Positions 42,475-53,056 of a DNA stretch of 64,000 bases are shown one piece after another (within the stretch, counting starts at the first letter, position 1; every line of letters begins with the position of its first letter). The notes below the pieces were generated by a model that saw only the letters and a program-made list of their open reading frames with translations, searched no databases and was not told the origin of the DNA. Location: assembly GCA_018806915.1 (NCBI GenBank), contig JAGKQI010000081.1, positions 682,001 through 746,000 of the forward strand, read 5' to 3'. The position numbers and the translations under genes were made by a program. The DNA is from Phytophthora colocasiae. Taxonomy: Eukaryota; Oomycota; Peronosporomycetes; Peronosporales; Peronosporaceae.

Positions 42475-43013
42475 GTGATTGTATTAGGGTATAGCGGCGT
42501 TGGCAAGACAACTTTACTGCATCGAATGACCAGCTCAACCACTCCAACCAACGGTACCCGCAAGGATTATTTGTCCAGAATCGCGATCGTGGGGATGCAT
42601 GCAGCACCGGTGAAGGTTCAGTTGTGGGATACTGCAGGTCAAGAGAAATTCGGCAGATCGGCTACCGAGCTCCTTTTTCTGCCAAGCTGATGCGACACTA
42701 GTTGTCTACAACGCCACGGACCGGATCAGCTTCATGGGTGTACTACATGTACAATGGGTGTTGCAACTCCAATCTCACCGACTGAAGCTTCTACCTTTTC
42801 CTCGTCCTAAGTTCGACAAGTTGGAGAAGAAGAAGGACGTGCAGTTGCTAAACCCATAGCAGCTTCTCACTTTTCTCCAAGAGATGGTACCAACATTCAG
42901 ACTTGTTTTGATACGGTCGCTACTACGCTGATTCACGCAAGTTGCAAAGACATCGGACAAGCGAACAACGTGGCGAAAACAACGGATCTGTTCACGCGTT
43001 TCTTCGCACAATA
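42475..43013 (+). pseudogene. Small GTPase (Rab/Ras-like) remnant
   Basis: It has the P-loop GYSGVGKTTLL (G-x4-GKT) and the switch II motif WDTAGQEKFG, then a frameshift near 42680. The next parts, in other frames, are ADATLVVYNATDRISF (the usual strand after switch II) and a Cys-poor C-terminal tail ending FTRFFAQ near 43013. The NKxD guanine-specificity motif is not found, and no proper start codon or prenylation Cys is visible. An old, dead copy. Confidence 0.65.
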
Positions 43014-43139
43014 ACATTACACTAGAGATCATATGAATCAGCAGACAAAACCAATTGTATTTGCGAGCTACTACCACTTGAAAAGACATGTGCAGAAGAA
43101 GAAATTAGTTGATTAACAGTTATCGGACTTCTCGTTTTG

Positions 43140-44888
43140 CTAACTAAGATTCAAGATATCAAACCTGGAAATGACCATTATCACAGAAAAAATTTCACTC
43201 CATGGAACCCAAAGAGATCGCCACATCTCTTCTAACGCTGGACACGATAAAAAGCAGTGTTCAACGGTCTCAATCGCTGTGCATGACTCTCGAAGGCATT
43301 GCTGGACAGTAGGGTTAATCGTTTTCAAGAAATATAACCTCGAGCTAAGTATGAGATCTCCAAAAACCTCCAAAGCATCACATAATGTACAACCGGGAGA
43401 AGACAGCGTCGCAGCGATACATATTCTGATAATGCTTGTGAATCAGGGCTTGAGGGCATCCAAGCTCTTTCAGCGGGTGAGGGTTCACCGACGTAGTCGG
43501 GCAGAGCACATCGATCAAATCATCTCGCTTTAAGTAAGGAAAGAAACGCGTTCCTTTGCCAGACTCAACGCCAAAAACCGGTGTAAAAGTTCCTCGAGTA
43601 GAGGCTCGTATCTCTCCAACCGTTGGGTGAGGCAGCACTCGATCAAATATCTGGGATATGTGGCGATACAGCGCGAATATGTCCGCCTGAGGCATTGTTG
43701 GTTGTAGACCATCATGAATCTCACAAAAGAATTCAAAAGCCCTCGGCCACATGAAGCCGTCACTTAGGAAATCTGCCAGGCATAACTTTTTCATAGCTGA
43801 GATCCCTCGGCATAGATGTCTGAACTTTATATTTCCTTCGCCCAATGGAGTTGGCGGTAGACCTTGCGTGTGTAAAACCTGAAAATGAATTGAAGTATTC
43901 CACCATATTCGGGAATATAGAGTTCGTTGGATAACGTTTGCTCGTGTAAGCTGTAGGGAGATGCGATCCGGCCATTTTACTCGTTTTCAGTCCAGGAGAA
44001 CTTTCCGCCACCAGAGCGGTAGCAACGCTTGTGTCTCCATCCTGATGGTTTTGGCGGATTCTGAAGCAAAGTCCCCAGTCCATCTTCGCGAGTAACTTCC
44101 ACAACGACGTTGTAATAGTGCAGCAATTGGTCGGTACCATACGTCTTCACACTCATCTGTGTGATTACTTAGCACTTGGATAAGCTGCTGGAGAAGCGTC
44201 TTCTTGCTGCTGAGTGGCAAGGCCTTTTCTTGACAATAATTATTCCACCAGGTCCTGAACCCACGCGGTTGTATAGGATGTACCAAGTCACTGCACTGCC
44301 ACCGATTAAGAAAGCGTATCGGAATATTCACCGTCGTCGTAAAATACCAAAGTAAGGATAATCACAGCCTGCACAATGAGACGCCGTCCCATGAGCGTCC
44401 GAGCTCTTCCTTTCCATAAGCGAAGCCGAGTCATTAGTTTTCGTCCAGTTTTGTGTAGGTATGTCCAAGTTTCCAAACGGAATACCAAGGTATTTGACTG
44501 ATTCCCCTTCTTGGGCGACCGAAGACCGGAGCTGTTTTGTGCTTATTCAGGCTCATGATCACGCTTTTGGCTGGATTGAGCATTGCACCCGAACCATCAC
44601 AGTAAATATCAACCAGCCTACGCCGGGTTGTGCAGTACCTTGGTAAATGCTTCGACGTCTTCATTCGTGTAGTTCAAGTAACCAGCGATGCGCAGTCCCA
44701 GCAGCTTCCTGCGTAAATCGTTGTCCACGGATGCTTAGTGCCAGGATAGGAACTCCGATGCCATCATCGCGAGTCGACGGTCCGAATGCATACCAGCTTC
44801 TGCACAAAATTCTCTCCAGTTTTTCCTTCCTGAGTTTCACTGCGTGAAGTATTCGTGAATGGGACTCCCGTATAGTAAAGAGGCACAA
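43140..44888 (-). pseudogene. LINE-type reverse transcriptase C-terminal remnant
   Basis: Across several frames the minus strand reads: SGAMLNPAKSVIMSLN (the RT palm/thumb segment SGA-x-LN-x-x-KS), a YLGIPFG-like piece, RLRLWKGRARTLMGRRLIVQAV (thumb region), a long linker, and near the end CTAIETVEHCFLSCPALEE..W, a zf-RVT type C-x-H-x-F-x-x-C motif. This order is typical for L1/Tx-like non-LTR elements. At least five frameshifts; the catalytic FADD region is missing. It was probably 5' truncated on insertion, as LINEs often are. Confidence 0.7.
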
Positions 44889-44984
44889 TAAACACTGGAG
44901 AGACGTAGTTCAGACACTACGCCATATTGATACGATTTCGGTACTGCTGTCCGTGCGTCAAAACCAGTGATCGACCCACACCGT

Positions 44985-45017
44985 ACACCACGCAATATCA
45001 AGGAACTTGCGTGGTGT
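44985..45017. repeat. 11-base hairpin
   Basis: ACACCACGCAA and TTGCGTGGTGT pair perfectly around an 11-base loop. Confidence 0.6.
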
Positions 45018-45204
45018 CGTATCGAAATATTGATACGTAGCTGACCCAGAGAGCTACTACCACTTGAAAAGAAATGAATAAGGAAAACAATTTGCTGCAC
45101 TTCCACGATTCCTCGACTGGTACACACGAATACCACGTCGATCCTCTTGTCTGCTCATAGCTCAAATCAACTCTCAAAAGCGAACCTGCAGTCGGTTCTC
45201 CCAC

Positions 45205-45407
45205 TTACGCGACGATCTTGGGGCCGATCACAGGCACGTAGCTGAGCACCGCCACAGTGATGCCCTTAAGTTCTGTACGTGGACGACGACGCGTGAACCA
45301 CTTGCGACTTGGTGTAGTCAGCGGCACCAGCAATTGTGACCTTCAAGACGGTAAAGTCCTTAGTCTTCCAGGCGACATCCACAGTTCTTCTTCAGAGCGA
45401 ACTGCAT
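45205..45407 (-). pseudogene. Unidentified short coding remnant
   Basis: An ATG at 45407 gives MQFALKKNCGCRLED. Other frames then carry DFTVLKVTIAGAADYTKSQ, and finally RRRPRTELKGITVAVLSYV and VIGPKIVA before TAA at 45205. The protein-like composition across shifted frames suggests a broken gene end. I do not recognise it. Confidence 0.3.
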
Positions 45408-45638
45408 CCTAAACGGCTACATTAGCGCAACATCACAAACAAAAACACGTTTTATATTGTTATGATTGGTCGAATAAATTTCTACTTTGTTTTTAAATTA
45501 CCATTTGATGTTGCTGGTAGACGACAGGAGCAACATCCATCCGAATTTATAAAATTATATAAAACATAACGTATAGCAGTTATGTCAAACAGCCCACCAG
45601 ACCAAAAAGCCAAAACGAATTTCACAGGGATAAGAAAA

Positions 45639-45998
45639 TACAAATAACGACGGAAAAACCCGCCGGGAAATGTTAGTGCTTTCAATAGTTAAGAACGGGC
45701 AGCTTACACGACGGAAAAACACGACGTCTGGCATTACTGTTTTCTATTGGCTCAAAATTGAAATCTATATCCCAAAGTCCAATTTTTGTTCATTACAAAA
45801 TTCTGTTTTATCCAATAGAATCAGCAAAGCAAAGTTTACAGCTATTATAAATAATATTCAACCAATCGAAAAGTGATTTGCGGAAAATGGTTCACTTTTT
45901 TTGTAATCTTAGTGAGTTTTTCACCAGATGGTCGGATGAACATTGCTAGACTAACGACGTCTTTTTGAGTCCGTCGTCTTTTTCCGTCGTTATTTGTA
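45639..45998. mobile_element. MITE family A, copy 1
   Basis: Flanked by TA, with inverted ends CAAATAACGACGGAAAAA and its complement. It is almost identical over its whole length to 52696-53056 (only a handful of differences by eye). Inner ACGAC words recur near both ends. No real ORF. It lies 135 bases beyond the stop of the bZIP gene. Confidence 0.9.
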
Positions 45999-46132
45999 GA
46001 GGAATAGCAGGCGACTGGGATCTACCCCTTAGCTCGGAAATAAAATTTCCGAGAATTAATAAACTGTGGTCTTTTCGCTTGAAGACACAGTTACGATAAC
46101 GTTACTCATACATTTTCTTAAAAAAAATGAAG

Positions 46133-47341
46133 TTATGTCGTGGTGTCTGGTAGAAGCCCTGTTCTCTTTCCATCCGACCTCGGCGCTTCAGTAAGAGAAA
46201 GAGTTGGGCCAATGTTGATATTCTCCCACCGCAGCAAACCCATCACCGTTTCCAGTACATTCGTCCGTGCAGCTCGTGGGTCTCCAATAGCCGAACTACC
46301 TGTCAAGTGAATTTCACAATGTTCTTCACCGTTTTCGTCCACAACAGGTATAAAATGATTCCACATGCAAGCGTCATTTGCCCATATTCTCCCATGTGAA
46401 CTGCCAGTAATTGAACGGTCTTGCGGGATACTCTGTGTCACAACTGCGTAACTTCCGTTTGTCTCGGAAAGCCGGAAGCGAAGGTACAGCAGCCTCACAA
46501 CTTCCCCTTCATTGTCCGGATCCATCTTCTCACGGGCGATTAAATAAGTATCTTCATTAAACTTCTGCACAATCTGAAAACATACACACCAAAAATCCCC
46601 ATTAGATCCAGAAATCCCAACCAAAACTCTGCATTTATCTCCTCTTACATGGAATTGCTGCGTCGCTGCTTCCGACGCACTGCGATACGTCACGAACTTG
46701 ATCTCATTCGCCCAGTTGCGGTCGGCCATCTGCACTGCCGACCGGTTCCTGAAGATTTTCTTGAAGGAAAAATACAATTTCTCGTCCTGGAAACGATGCA
46801 GCGTGGTCCACCCAAAGAGATAGACCCTTTGGGTGTCTGCAAAGCCCACTTTATCAACCAACGTCCTCTGTTGTCTCGACGTTAAGACGATCTGAGTCGC
46901 TTGTTCCTGAGTAAACCCAAATCCCAAGTCCGACGGGATTTCTCGACACAATTGCCTATACGTTCGTTCCTGGATCTCCTGGTCCCGGACCAATTCTTTC
47001 AGTAAACCTTCCATTCTGTCCTCCCCTTTGACTCTGTCCACCAATTGGTCCTGGAAGCTCCGATTCTGTCGCATCAACTTGTTTGCCTGCTCTCGAGCGT
47101 CCTCCAAATGTCGCTGGAGAGCTGCAACGCGACCATTTCGAGATTCCGACGTGAATTGTGCCAATGTTTGGTCCACTTGAGTTAACAATTTCCCGTGTGT
47201 GTCCTCCAGTCGTTGGGCCTCCAAGCTCAGCGCTTCCATCTGGTCTTTGTCTCTCTGACGCGACCGCTGCATGGCCTCGCGGTTGCGGCGTCGGCGCTTG
47301 TCCAGAGATGCTTGTCGCTTGAGCTCCTGCATCGATAGCAT
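46133..47341 (-). CDS. bZIP transcription factor with oomycete-specific C-terminal domain
   Basis: 402 codons, no intron needed. The basic region is at residues 15-33 (KRRRRNREAMQRSRQRDK) with the N-x7-R signature (Asn20, Arg28), followed by a leucine-zipper coiled coil to about residue 110. The C-terminal 250 residues contain VYLFGWTTLHRFQDEKLYF and ANDACMWNHFIPVVDENGE. I associate such a tail with oomycete bZIP proteins, though I cannot name the domain. The product should bind DNA as a dimer in the nucleus. The start is the first Met before the basic region; a second (MQELKR) is three codons on. MITE A copy 1 lies just downstream. Confidence 0.85.
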   Translation of the reverse strand: MLSMQELKRQASLDKRRRRNREAMQRSRQRDKDQMEALSLEAQRLEDTHGKLLTQVDQTLAQFTSESRNGRVAALQRHLEDAREQANKLMRQNRSFQDQLVDRVKGEDRMEGLLKELVRDQEIQERTYRQLCREIPSDLGFGFTQEQATQIVLTSRQQRTLVDKVGFADTQRVYLFGWTTLHRFQDEKLYFSFKKIFRNRSAVQMADRNWANEIKFVTYRSASEAATQQFHVRGDKCRVLVGISGSNGDFWCVCFQIVQKFNEDTYLIAREKMDPDNEGEVVRLLYLRFRLSETNGSYAVVTQSIPQDRSITGSSHGRIWANDACMWNHFIPVVDENGEEHCEIHLTGSSAIGDPRAARTNVLETVMGLLRWENINIGPTLSLTEAPRSDGKRTGLLPDTTT

Positions 47342-47677
47342 TTTGACTGAATTCTAGGACTGTGGGGAATTTACACTTGATCTTTGTATGCTCGAAGCCC
47401 GGGGGACGGATTACGATGGCATTTCGAGAGACATAGTAAACAAATCGTGCTTTTCAGCCAATCAGAGGCCAGATCCTTTATACCTTTGTAGCGACTACAT
47501 GTACAGTAGTTATTATGGAGAGGCAGTGTAATTGTATGCCATTTTCGCAGTACATACCGTATTTGAGATCTCATAGTTCAGGTTTTTGAAGTTGTATTGT
47601 TGTAAAATGTACGAGAGCCGTACAGGTACCGACACGTCTCTAACACTACTGCATGTATTACTCGTAGTTTGTGCTCG

Positions 47678-47955
47678 TACAGGTTTCCCCGCCTAATTTG
47701 CAACTGCATCAAGTAATTTACCTCGATCAGGGAGTGAAGATGCGGATGCGATTTGCTCTATCTGGTCTGCCAATGTACTGAGTTAGATGAAATCACGGGG
47801 GAAATGGGATTCACGATGAACGTTCAAGGAAGATAATCCCTCCCAATTTTTTCAGTAACTCAGTACCTGATGCATCTATGTGATACCTGTGCAGATTTTG
47901 CATCCTGGCAGATTTTCTTGGTCCGACCCCTGCAAATTAGGCGGGGAAACCTGTA
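47678..47955. mobile_element. MITE family B, 274 bases, TA-flanked
   Basis: CAGGTTTCCCCGCCTAATTT... at 47680-47702 is repeated perfectly in inverse at 47931-47953, each end next to TA. A second, inner inverted pair (GTACTGAGTTA near 47773, TAACTCAGTAC near 47853) lies within. Unrelated to family A by its ends. No ORF. Confidence 0.8.
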
Positions 47956-48213
47956 CGATACTACACCACGTTTGAATTGCAGCTTTACCGATGCCCGTCG
48001 TCCTCGTCCTTCCTTTCTTCCGGCCGGCGCCCCATGGTGCTTTTCTCGAAGTGAGCGCCCTTTTTTTGGTAGTTTTGACCTATTTTTACGCTACGAATTA
48101 TGAGATCTCAATTGCCGATGTGGACTGAACAACGTTGCTGGTTGGCTATTACACGCTGTGTGCTCGCCCCAACCGGTTATATTGCAATACAATACCATGT
48201 ATTGAGCCTCCTC

Positions 48214-48248
48214 AGTACAATACAATCTAATACAATACAATACAATAC
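48214..48248. repeat. Pentanucleotide microsatellite (AATAC)n
   Basis: About six imperfect units of ACAAT/AATAC just beyond the 3' end of the LRR gene. Confidence 0.8.
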
Positions 48249-48283
48249 TATATATTGAGCGGTGAATTTTTTTTTACCTTGTA

Positions 48284-50591
48284 CTACCTGGCTGGATCAT
48301 TGAAAGCGTCCGAGATGGCTTCTAATGCTAAGAGGGATGCTTGCTGTTCCGATTGGATCACCGACTCGAGGTTCTCAATCTGTGTCTCAACTTGTTCGAT
48401 CCGCTTTTCCAGGCGTCGACCATCTGCACTCACAGTTTCGCTGAATTGACGGAGTACTTCAGCTTGATTGGCGTCAAATTCGTGCTTGAACTGTGTCAAA
48501 TGCGCCGACACAGCATTCACAACAGCATGCGGATCAGTAGATGTACTGGTGTTTTGAGCAGCACGAACACGGTCCAGTTCCGAATACAAACGCTGATCTA
48601 TAGCTTGCACTCGAGTTGAAACTAACTCTTCCACTTGCGACTGCATCCGAGAAGTAAGAGCCACCGACGGTGATACCTGCGTGGCAGCGAACGATCCAGA
48701 ACTGTAAGGGTTATTCCCTATTTGCTGGGTTAAAGCTTCTTGCCGAATCTGCTGGAGCTGGAGGGCAACGTCCGTCTGCAGCTTTGATAACTGGGCACTA
48801 CCAGCTGCAACTCGGTCTGTCAGCATATCCAGTCGTGCTTCCAGTCTCGGTAATGCACGTTCACAGGCTTCAACCTTAGCAGCTAAAAATTGTACTTGCG
48901 AGGAGTTCTGGAAACAAAAAATCTTAAGGAATTCGGCATCTTTTGTGATCTTTTGTTACGTACCCTTTCTTGTTGCTGTGTCTCCATTCTCGATAGAAAT
49001 TGTCCAAGCCGCAACTCAAAGTTGTGACTCATACACTCGATAGTCTTGCTGACAATATATTCAACATCAACATGTTGCATTGGAAGTGGAGCCACGGGCA
49101 AAGCAGCTGTGCTGATAGTCGGTGGCTGTACTGGATGGGCTTGAACAATAGCTGTTGGCCGGACAGGCTCGAGGAGGGCTGACTCCGTCGATGAAGGGGG
49201 CGAAGGGAGACTAGCAACTGAAGCTAATGTGGCATTCAAACTCGTCTTGGTCGCCATTGCCACTGCTTCCAGTTCACTACTCAGCGCCAACGAGTTCACA
49301 ATGGCTTTCTTGGATATTTTTGCTGGTATACATTGAATTGGGCCAGGCAGCTCCATGTGAGAATCCGACTGGAAGCAAAGACGCAGAGCTGGGAAATTCG
49401 TCTTGGCACCTTCTTTTAGACTCTCGCAGCCTTCATCGAAGTGCTTACCGTTTGTATCTGCGTCCTTAGGGAGCACACTGCTATCCAAGTAAAGCGTCTG
49501 TAAGGAGCATTGCTGTCCTGCAGTTGCTGCTTGGAGGAAACTGCGCTGAAGTAAATCCAAGCTGTCAGCCGAATTAAATCCACAAACTCTCAGATCCAGC
49601 TCCCTTAACGCGCTTTTCCCTGTTCGATCTCGACGTCGAAAGAGTGAGCGAACCAATTCGAGTTTCCCGTCTTCTGACAGTGGATTGCCGAATAAACAGA
49701 GTGTTTCGAGCTTTGAAACATTGCTCTGTATTAAAGCGCCAACTCCACTCTCAATTGCGTTGCCTGCTGCACTCAAACATCTCACTGGGAGCTGCATTAA
49801 GGACGCAAAACCTACTGAGGTGATACCATTTCGAGAAATATCCAACTGCTCCAGTACTGACAATGGCGAATGCTCTTCTTGACCAAGCGCAGCCCCCACA
49901 ACACTATTACTGGATATGTTGAGTAGCTTCAAGGCATCAGCAATTGCACGTAACCCACCGTCCCGGATGTTGTTGTCCGAAAGTAGAAGATGACGGAGCG
50001 ATGTGCAGCCTTGAAGAGACTGACTCAAGATAATCCCAGCTTGACGCGGAAGTTTACAGGAAGACAACTCCAGTGTCACCAGAGATGACGTGAATAGTGT
50101 CGACATGGCAATGAGAGACGTCATCGTCACCTGCTGACAGCTGAACAGGTAGGAAATAGTCATTTAGCGATAACTTACTTAATAAGTATGCTCCCTTACC
50201 TTCTCAAGCGGAAATGGGCCAGTCGAACACGATTTCGTGCCAATCGTTCAGTCATCAAGGCAAAGAAGCGATCTCCCGAAGTTGAGCATTTTTCCAGTAA
50301 CAAGCTTTGGCATTCGAGACTGCAGCCACCGAACAGCGAGTCAAGCTGGTCCATTGGGATCTGATCCAGGTTAAAGTGGCGGAACTCCACACTCTTTACG
50401 TTGGTGACAGGATTAACCAGTGCATCCAGCACAACTTGATCGTTCTGCAACAAACGAGTGTTAGGTTTAACGTTTCATTCCGATTTGAAATGAGGGGAAA
50501 GCTGTACCGTCGTTCGCAGCAAGCAACTGGGAGGATCCACCGTCACTTGTGCTTCGTCTTCAGCTCTCGTTCCATTCTCCATTCCTGCCAT
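48284..50591 (-). CDS. Leucine-rich-repeat protein with C-terminal coiled coil, four exons
   Basis: Exons 50591-50508 (28 codons), 50444-50200, 50140-48964 and 48907-48284. Introns of 63, 59 and 56 bases have GTACAG, GTAAGG and GTACGT donors and CAG acceptors, and the phases fit, giving 709 residues. LRR units of the RNase-inhibitor type run from about residue 30 to 270 (LVTLELSSCKLP, LRHLLLSDNNIRDGGLRAIA, VLEQLDISRNGITSVGFASL, LETLCLFGNPLSEDG, ALRELDLRVCGFN). A linker rich in Pro and Ser follows, then a long coiled coil (about 450-709; VTTRVQAIDQRLYSELDRV-like heptads, LEKRIEQVETQIENLESV). No membrane segment or signal peptide. A role as a structural or scaffold protein is a guess. The first exon was found by eye from its splice sites. 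Confidence 0.75.
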
Positions 50592-50710
50592 ACAACACAC
50601 TACCAGACGCCGTCGTAACCCCAATATCTATTCTTTTCGCCTTCCAACCGATGAAACGAGTGTTTGTGACAAGCAGGAAACTCCGTTTCTTCTCGTATTA
50701 AGACGACATC

Positions 50711-52537
50711 CTAAGCTGATCGACCGTTCAACTTCTCCTGGGAGAAGGCTAGTCGATCCACGTAAAGCTGATACTTCTCCTTGGCGAGCTGCTCCTTCTC
50801 CGCCACAATGGCCTGTTCCAACACACAGAGCTGCTGCATCTTGAGCTCCATCTGCCGTAGTTGATTCTCCAGCAATTGGCTCACAAGATCCCGCACAGGG
50901 CCGTTTGCTGTTTCCTCCGCGACTTGTTTTGCTCTAGCTGCCAACAAGGCAACAGTTGTGGCGTTAGCTGCTTCTTCCGTCACAGCAATCAGCTCCTTCG
51001 AGATAGGTTCATCCTTCTTGTCGTCTTCAATCTTGGAAGTCGACTCCGTTGCTGTTGACACGTCCTCCATGGCGACATCGCCGTCCTCGGCCTTAATAGA
51101 CGCAACCCCCGCAGTCTCAGCACTACTGGCAACGGCCTCTGCAGCAGCTTCAAGCGAAGTAGTTGATGCTGTGCTCTCAACTTTAACTCCAGCTGTCCCT
51201 GCAGTAGAATCCACGGGTTTAGCAGTCTCCTTTTCTGAAGCAGACATTGTGTGCAGTCTCTTGATCGCTCCAATTGCAGCATGGGCAGCAGTCTTCGCAA
51301 CAAACGGATCAACTTGTTCGACTAGTGCCGCCAAGTCCAATACCGGAGCATTCAGTGCTTCTCCAGCAGTAAAAGGTCTCAGGGACTGAATCGAGTTTCC
51401 AAGTCCGTTCCCTTGAATCGTCGTCGTCTGGTTCAACATCGGCATCTCCAAGAAGTGCAGTAAACACTCGTCCGCCGTCTTGGTACCCACTTTTGATGCG
51501 ACAAAGCTCCAGTCGCAGCTTCCACCATCGTCTTCGCTCTCCGAGGCCTTAACTCCGTTGCTTCTAGTGCTGCTCACAGCCTCCAACAGCAAATCTGTCT
51601 CCTCCTGTGTCCATTTGGCAGCAGCCGACAGGTTCTTGGCCACAGTAGGCATAAGCACGAAGTCCGAGGCGTCGTAGCCTTCAGGAAAAGCTCCCCGAAT
51701 GTAGCACTCCTCACAAATGCCACTTCCAGGTCGGAGAGCAAAGCCTCCCACCGTCACTTCCTTCTCTTCACCTGTCTTCCCATTGGCTGTGGTCACGGGG
51801 GCTGCACTGTTTCCTCCGGTTGCAGCTCCATTGCTCGTCAGTTTCTTCTTGGCTTCGGGTGTGAGTTCGAAGAACGAATCCTCTGTCCCTCTGGCCGTGC
51901 CGCAAGCTTCACAACCCAATGGAGTGTTAACCCGACGCGAGTTCTCCTTTCTAGCAGCTACAAGCATCGAAACAGGTCCCAGTTCCCTGTTATTAGCAGT
52001 AGAGTCAGCAGTTTTAAGGGCGTAGTTCGAGTGGATAGCAGGAGGCATCGCATGAGGTGGAACATGGAAGTTGATGAGTCCCCAGTGGGTCAAAAACTCA
52101 TGAACCCTCAGTATAGCACACGCATCACCTGCTAGGTTGCGACGGCAGGCTGTTGCCGTCAGATACACGCCCGGTTGCTGTCTGTAGGCGTGCACCATGT
52201 AGTTACGATATTTGAGGTAAATCTCGGCCGTTTTGGAGGCGTTCTCCGCGAAAAACTCGGGCAGCATGCGCTTCTCGATGGGATTAATCTTGTCCATGGC
52301 GAACCATGTGCTGCAACGCGGCACTGCGACAGCTTTAGCGCCTTCCGAGTCGTTAAGGTCGGTTTGAAGGGAGCCATCGGTGTTGGAGGCAGATTGCGAA
52401 GGTTGTACTATACTTGAGGGGACAGGAGTAGGCGCGTTGGATGCACATGTAGATTGGTTTACTGTTGGTGCGATTGGGGTGGATGAAGGCGCCGTAGAGA
52501 CGGAGGTAGACGCGCTCAAGTCGACGGGAGTAGCCAT
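50711..52537 (-). CDS. SWI3/SMARCC-like SWI/SNF chromatin-remodelling subunit
   Basis: 608 codons, no intron. After a Ser/Thr/Pro-rich head, residues about 75-165 form a SWIRM domain (WFAMDKINPIEKRMLPEFF, YLKYRNYMVHAYRQQPGVYL, HEFLTHWGLINF). Cys pairs near 205-280 (CEACGT, CEECYI) resemble the ZZ-type finger found in some SWI3 proteins. A SANT domain lies at about 295-370 (KWTQEETDLLLEAV, DWSFVASKVGTKTADECLLHFL). After a Ser/Ala-rich linker, residues about 540-600 are a coiled coil (QLLENQLRQMELKMQQL). This SWIRM-SANT-coiled coil order defines the SWI3/BAF155 core subunit, which dimerises in the complex. The gene lies 119 bases upstream of the LRR gene on the same strand. Confidence 0.9.
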   Translation of the reverse strand: MATPVDLSASTSVSTAPSSTPIAPTVNQSTCASNAPTPVPSSIVQPSQSASNTDGSLQTDLNDSEGAKAVAVPRCSTWFAMDKINPIEKRMLPEFFAENASKTAEIYLKYRNYMVHAYRQQPGVYLTATACRRNLAGDACAILRVHEFLTHWGLINFHVPPHAMPPAIHSNYALKTADSTANNRELGPVSMLVAARKENSRRVNTPLGCEACGTARGTEDSFFELTPEAKKKLTSNGAATGGNSAAPVTTANGKTGEEKEVTVGGFALRPGSGICEECYIRGAFPEGYDASDFVLMPTVAKNLSAAAKWTQEETDLLLEAVSSTRSNGVKASESEDDGGSCDWSFVASKVGTKTADECLLHFLEMPMLNQTTTIQGNGLGNSIQSLRPFTAGEALNAPVLDLAALVEQVDPFVAKTAAHAAIGAIKRLHTMSASEKETAKPVDSTAGTAGVKVESTASTTSLEAAAEAVASSAETAGVASIKAEDGDVAMEDVSTATESTSKIEDDKKDEPISKELIAVTEEAANATTVALLAARAKQVAEETANGPVRDLVSQLLENQLRQMELKMQQLCVLEQAIVAEKEQLAKEKYQLYVDRLAFSQEKLNGRSA

Positions 52538-52592
52538 GGTCGGAACGTCCTGGAACTTTTGGCGGTGACACTTTCGTGGCAGGAATAAATAG

Positions 52593-52660
52593 TGTGGACC
52601 ACAATGATTTAATCATGTGGTCCACATCGGTTTCCCTATACTTTGGTACAGTGTACCAAA
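52593..52660. repeat. Two adjacent hairpins in the SWI3-like promoter
   Basis: TGTGGACCACA/TGTGGTCCACA (arms 52593-52603 and 52616-52626) with an inner ATGAT/ATCAT, then TTTGGTACA-G-TGTACCAAA at 52642-52660. Both lie 55 to 125 bases upstream of the ATG, where operators or initiator elements are expected. Confidence 0.6.
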
Positions 52661-52695
52661 CCCAAAGTTGCGATTACCTGATGTCTCATATCGAA

Positions 52696-53056
52696 TACAA
52701 ATAACGACGGAAAAACCCGCCGGGAAATGTTAGTGCTTTCAATAGTTAAGAACGGGCAGCTTACACGACGGAAAAACACGACGTCTGGCATTACTGTTTT
52801 CTATTGGCTCAAAATTGAAATCTATGTCCCAAAGTCCAATTTTTGTTCATTACAAAATTCTGTTTTATCCAATAGAATCGGCAACGCAAAGTTTACAGCT
52901 ATTATAAATAATATTCAACCAATCGAAGAAGTGATTTGCGGAAAATGGTTCACTTTTTTTGTAATCTTAGTGAGTTTTTCACCAGATGGTCGGATGAACA
53001 TTGCTAGACTAACGACGTCTTTTTGAGTCCGTCGTCTTTTTCCGTCGTTATTTGTA
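52696..53056. mobile_element. MITE family A, copy 2
   Basis: TA-flanked, same ends and orientation as 45639-45998, one base longer. It lies 160 bases upstream of the SWI3-like start codon. Confidence 0.9.

Larger units (their letters stand above)
47342..48283. other. Promoter side of bZIP, a MITE and a microsatellite
   Basis: No gene seen. It holds TACATGTA at 47496, the TIR element at 47678-47955, and an (AATAC)n tract. Confidence 0.5.

Noticed and set aside
45670..45876. 68-codon frame in both MITE A copies
   Set aside because: Short, present only because the copies are near-identical; no start context or motif.
51061..51389. Plus-strand frames in the SWI3-like gene (50958-51389)
   Set aside because: Ser/Ala-rich mirror of the low-complexity linker of the real gene.
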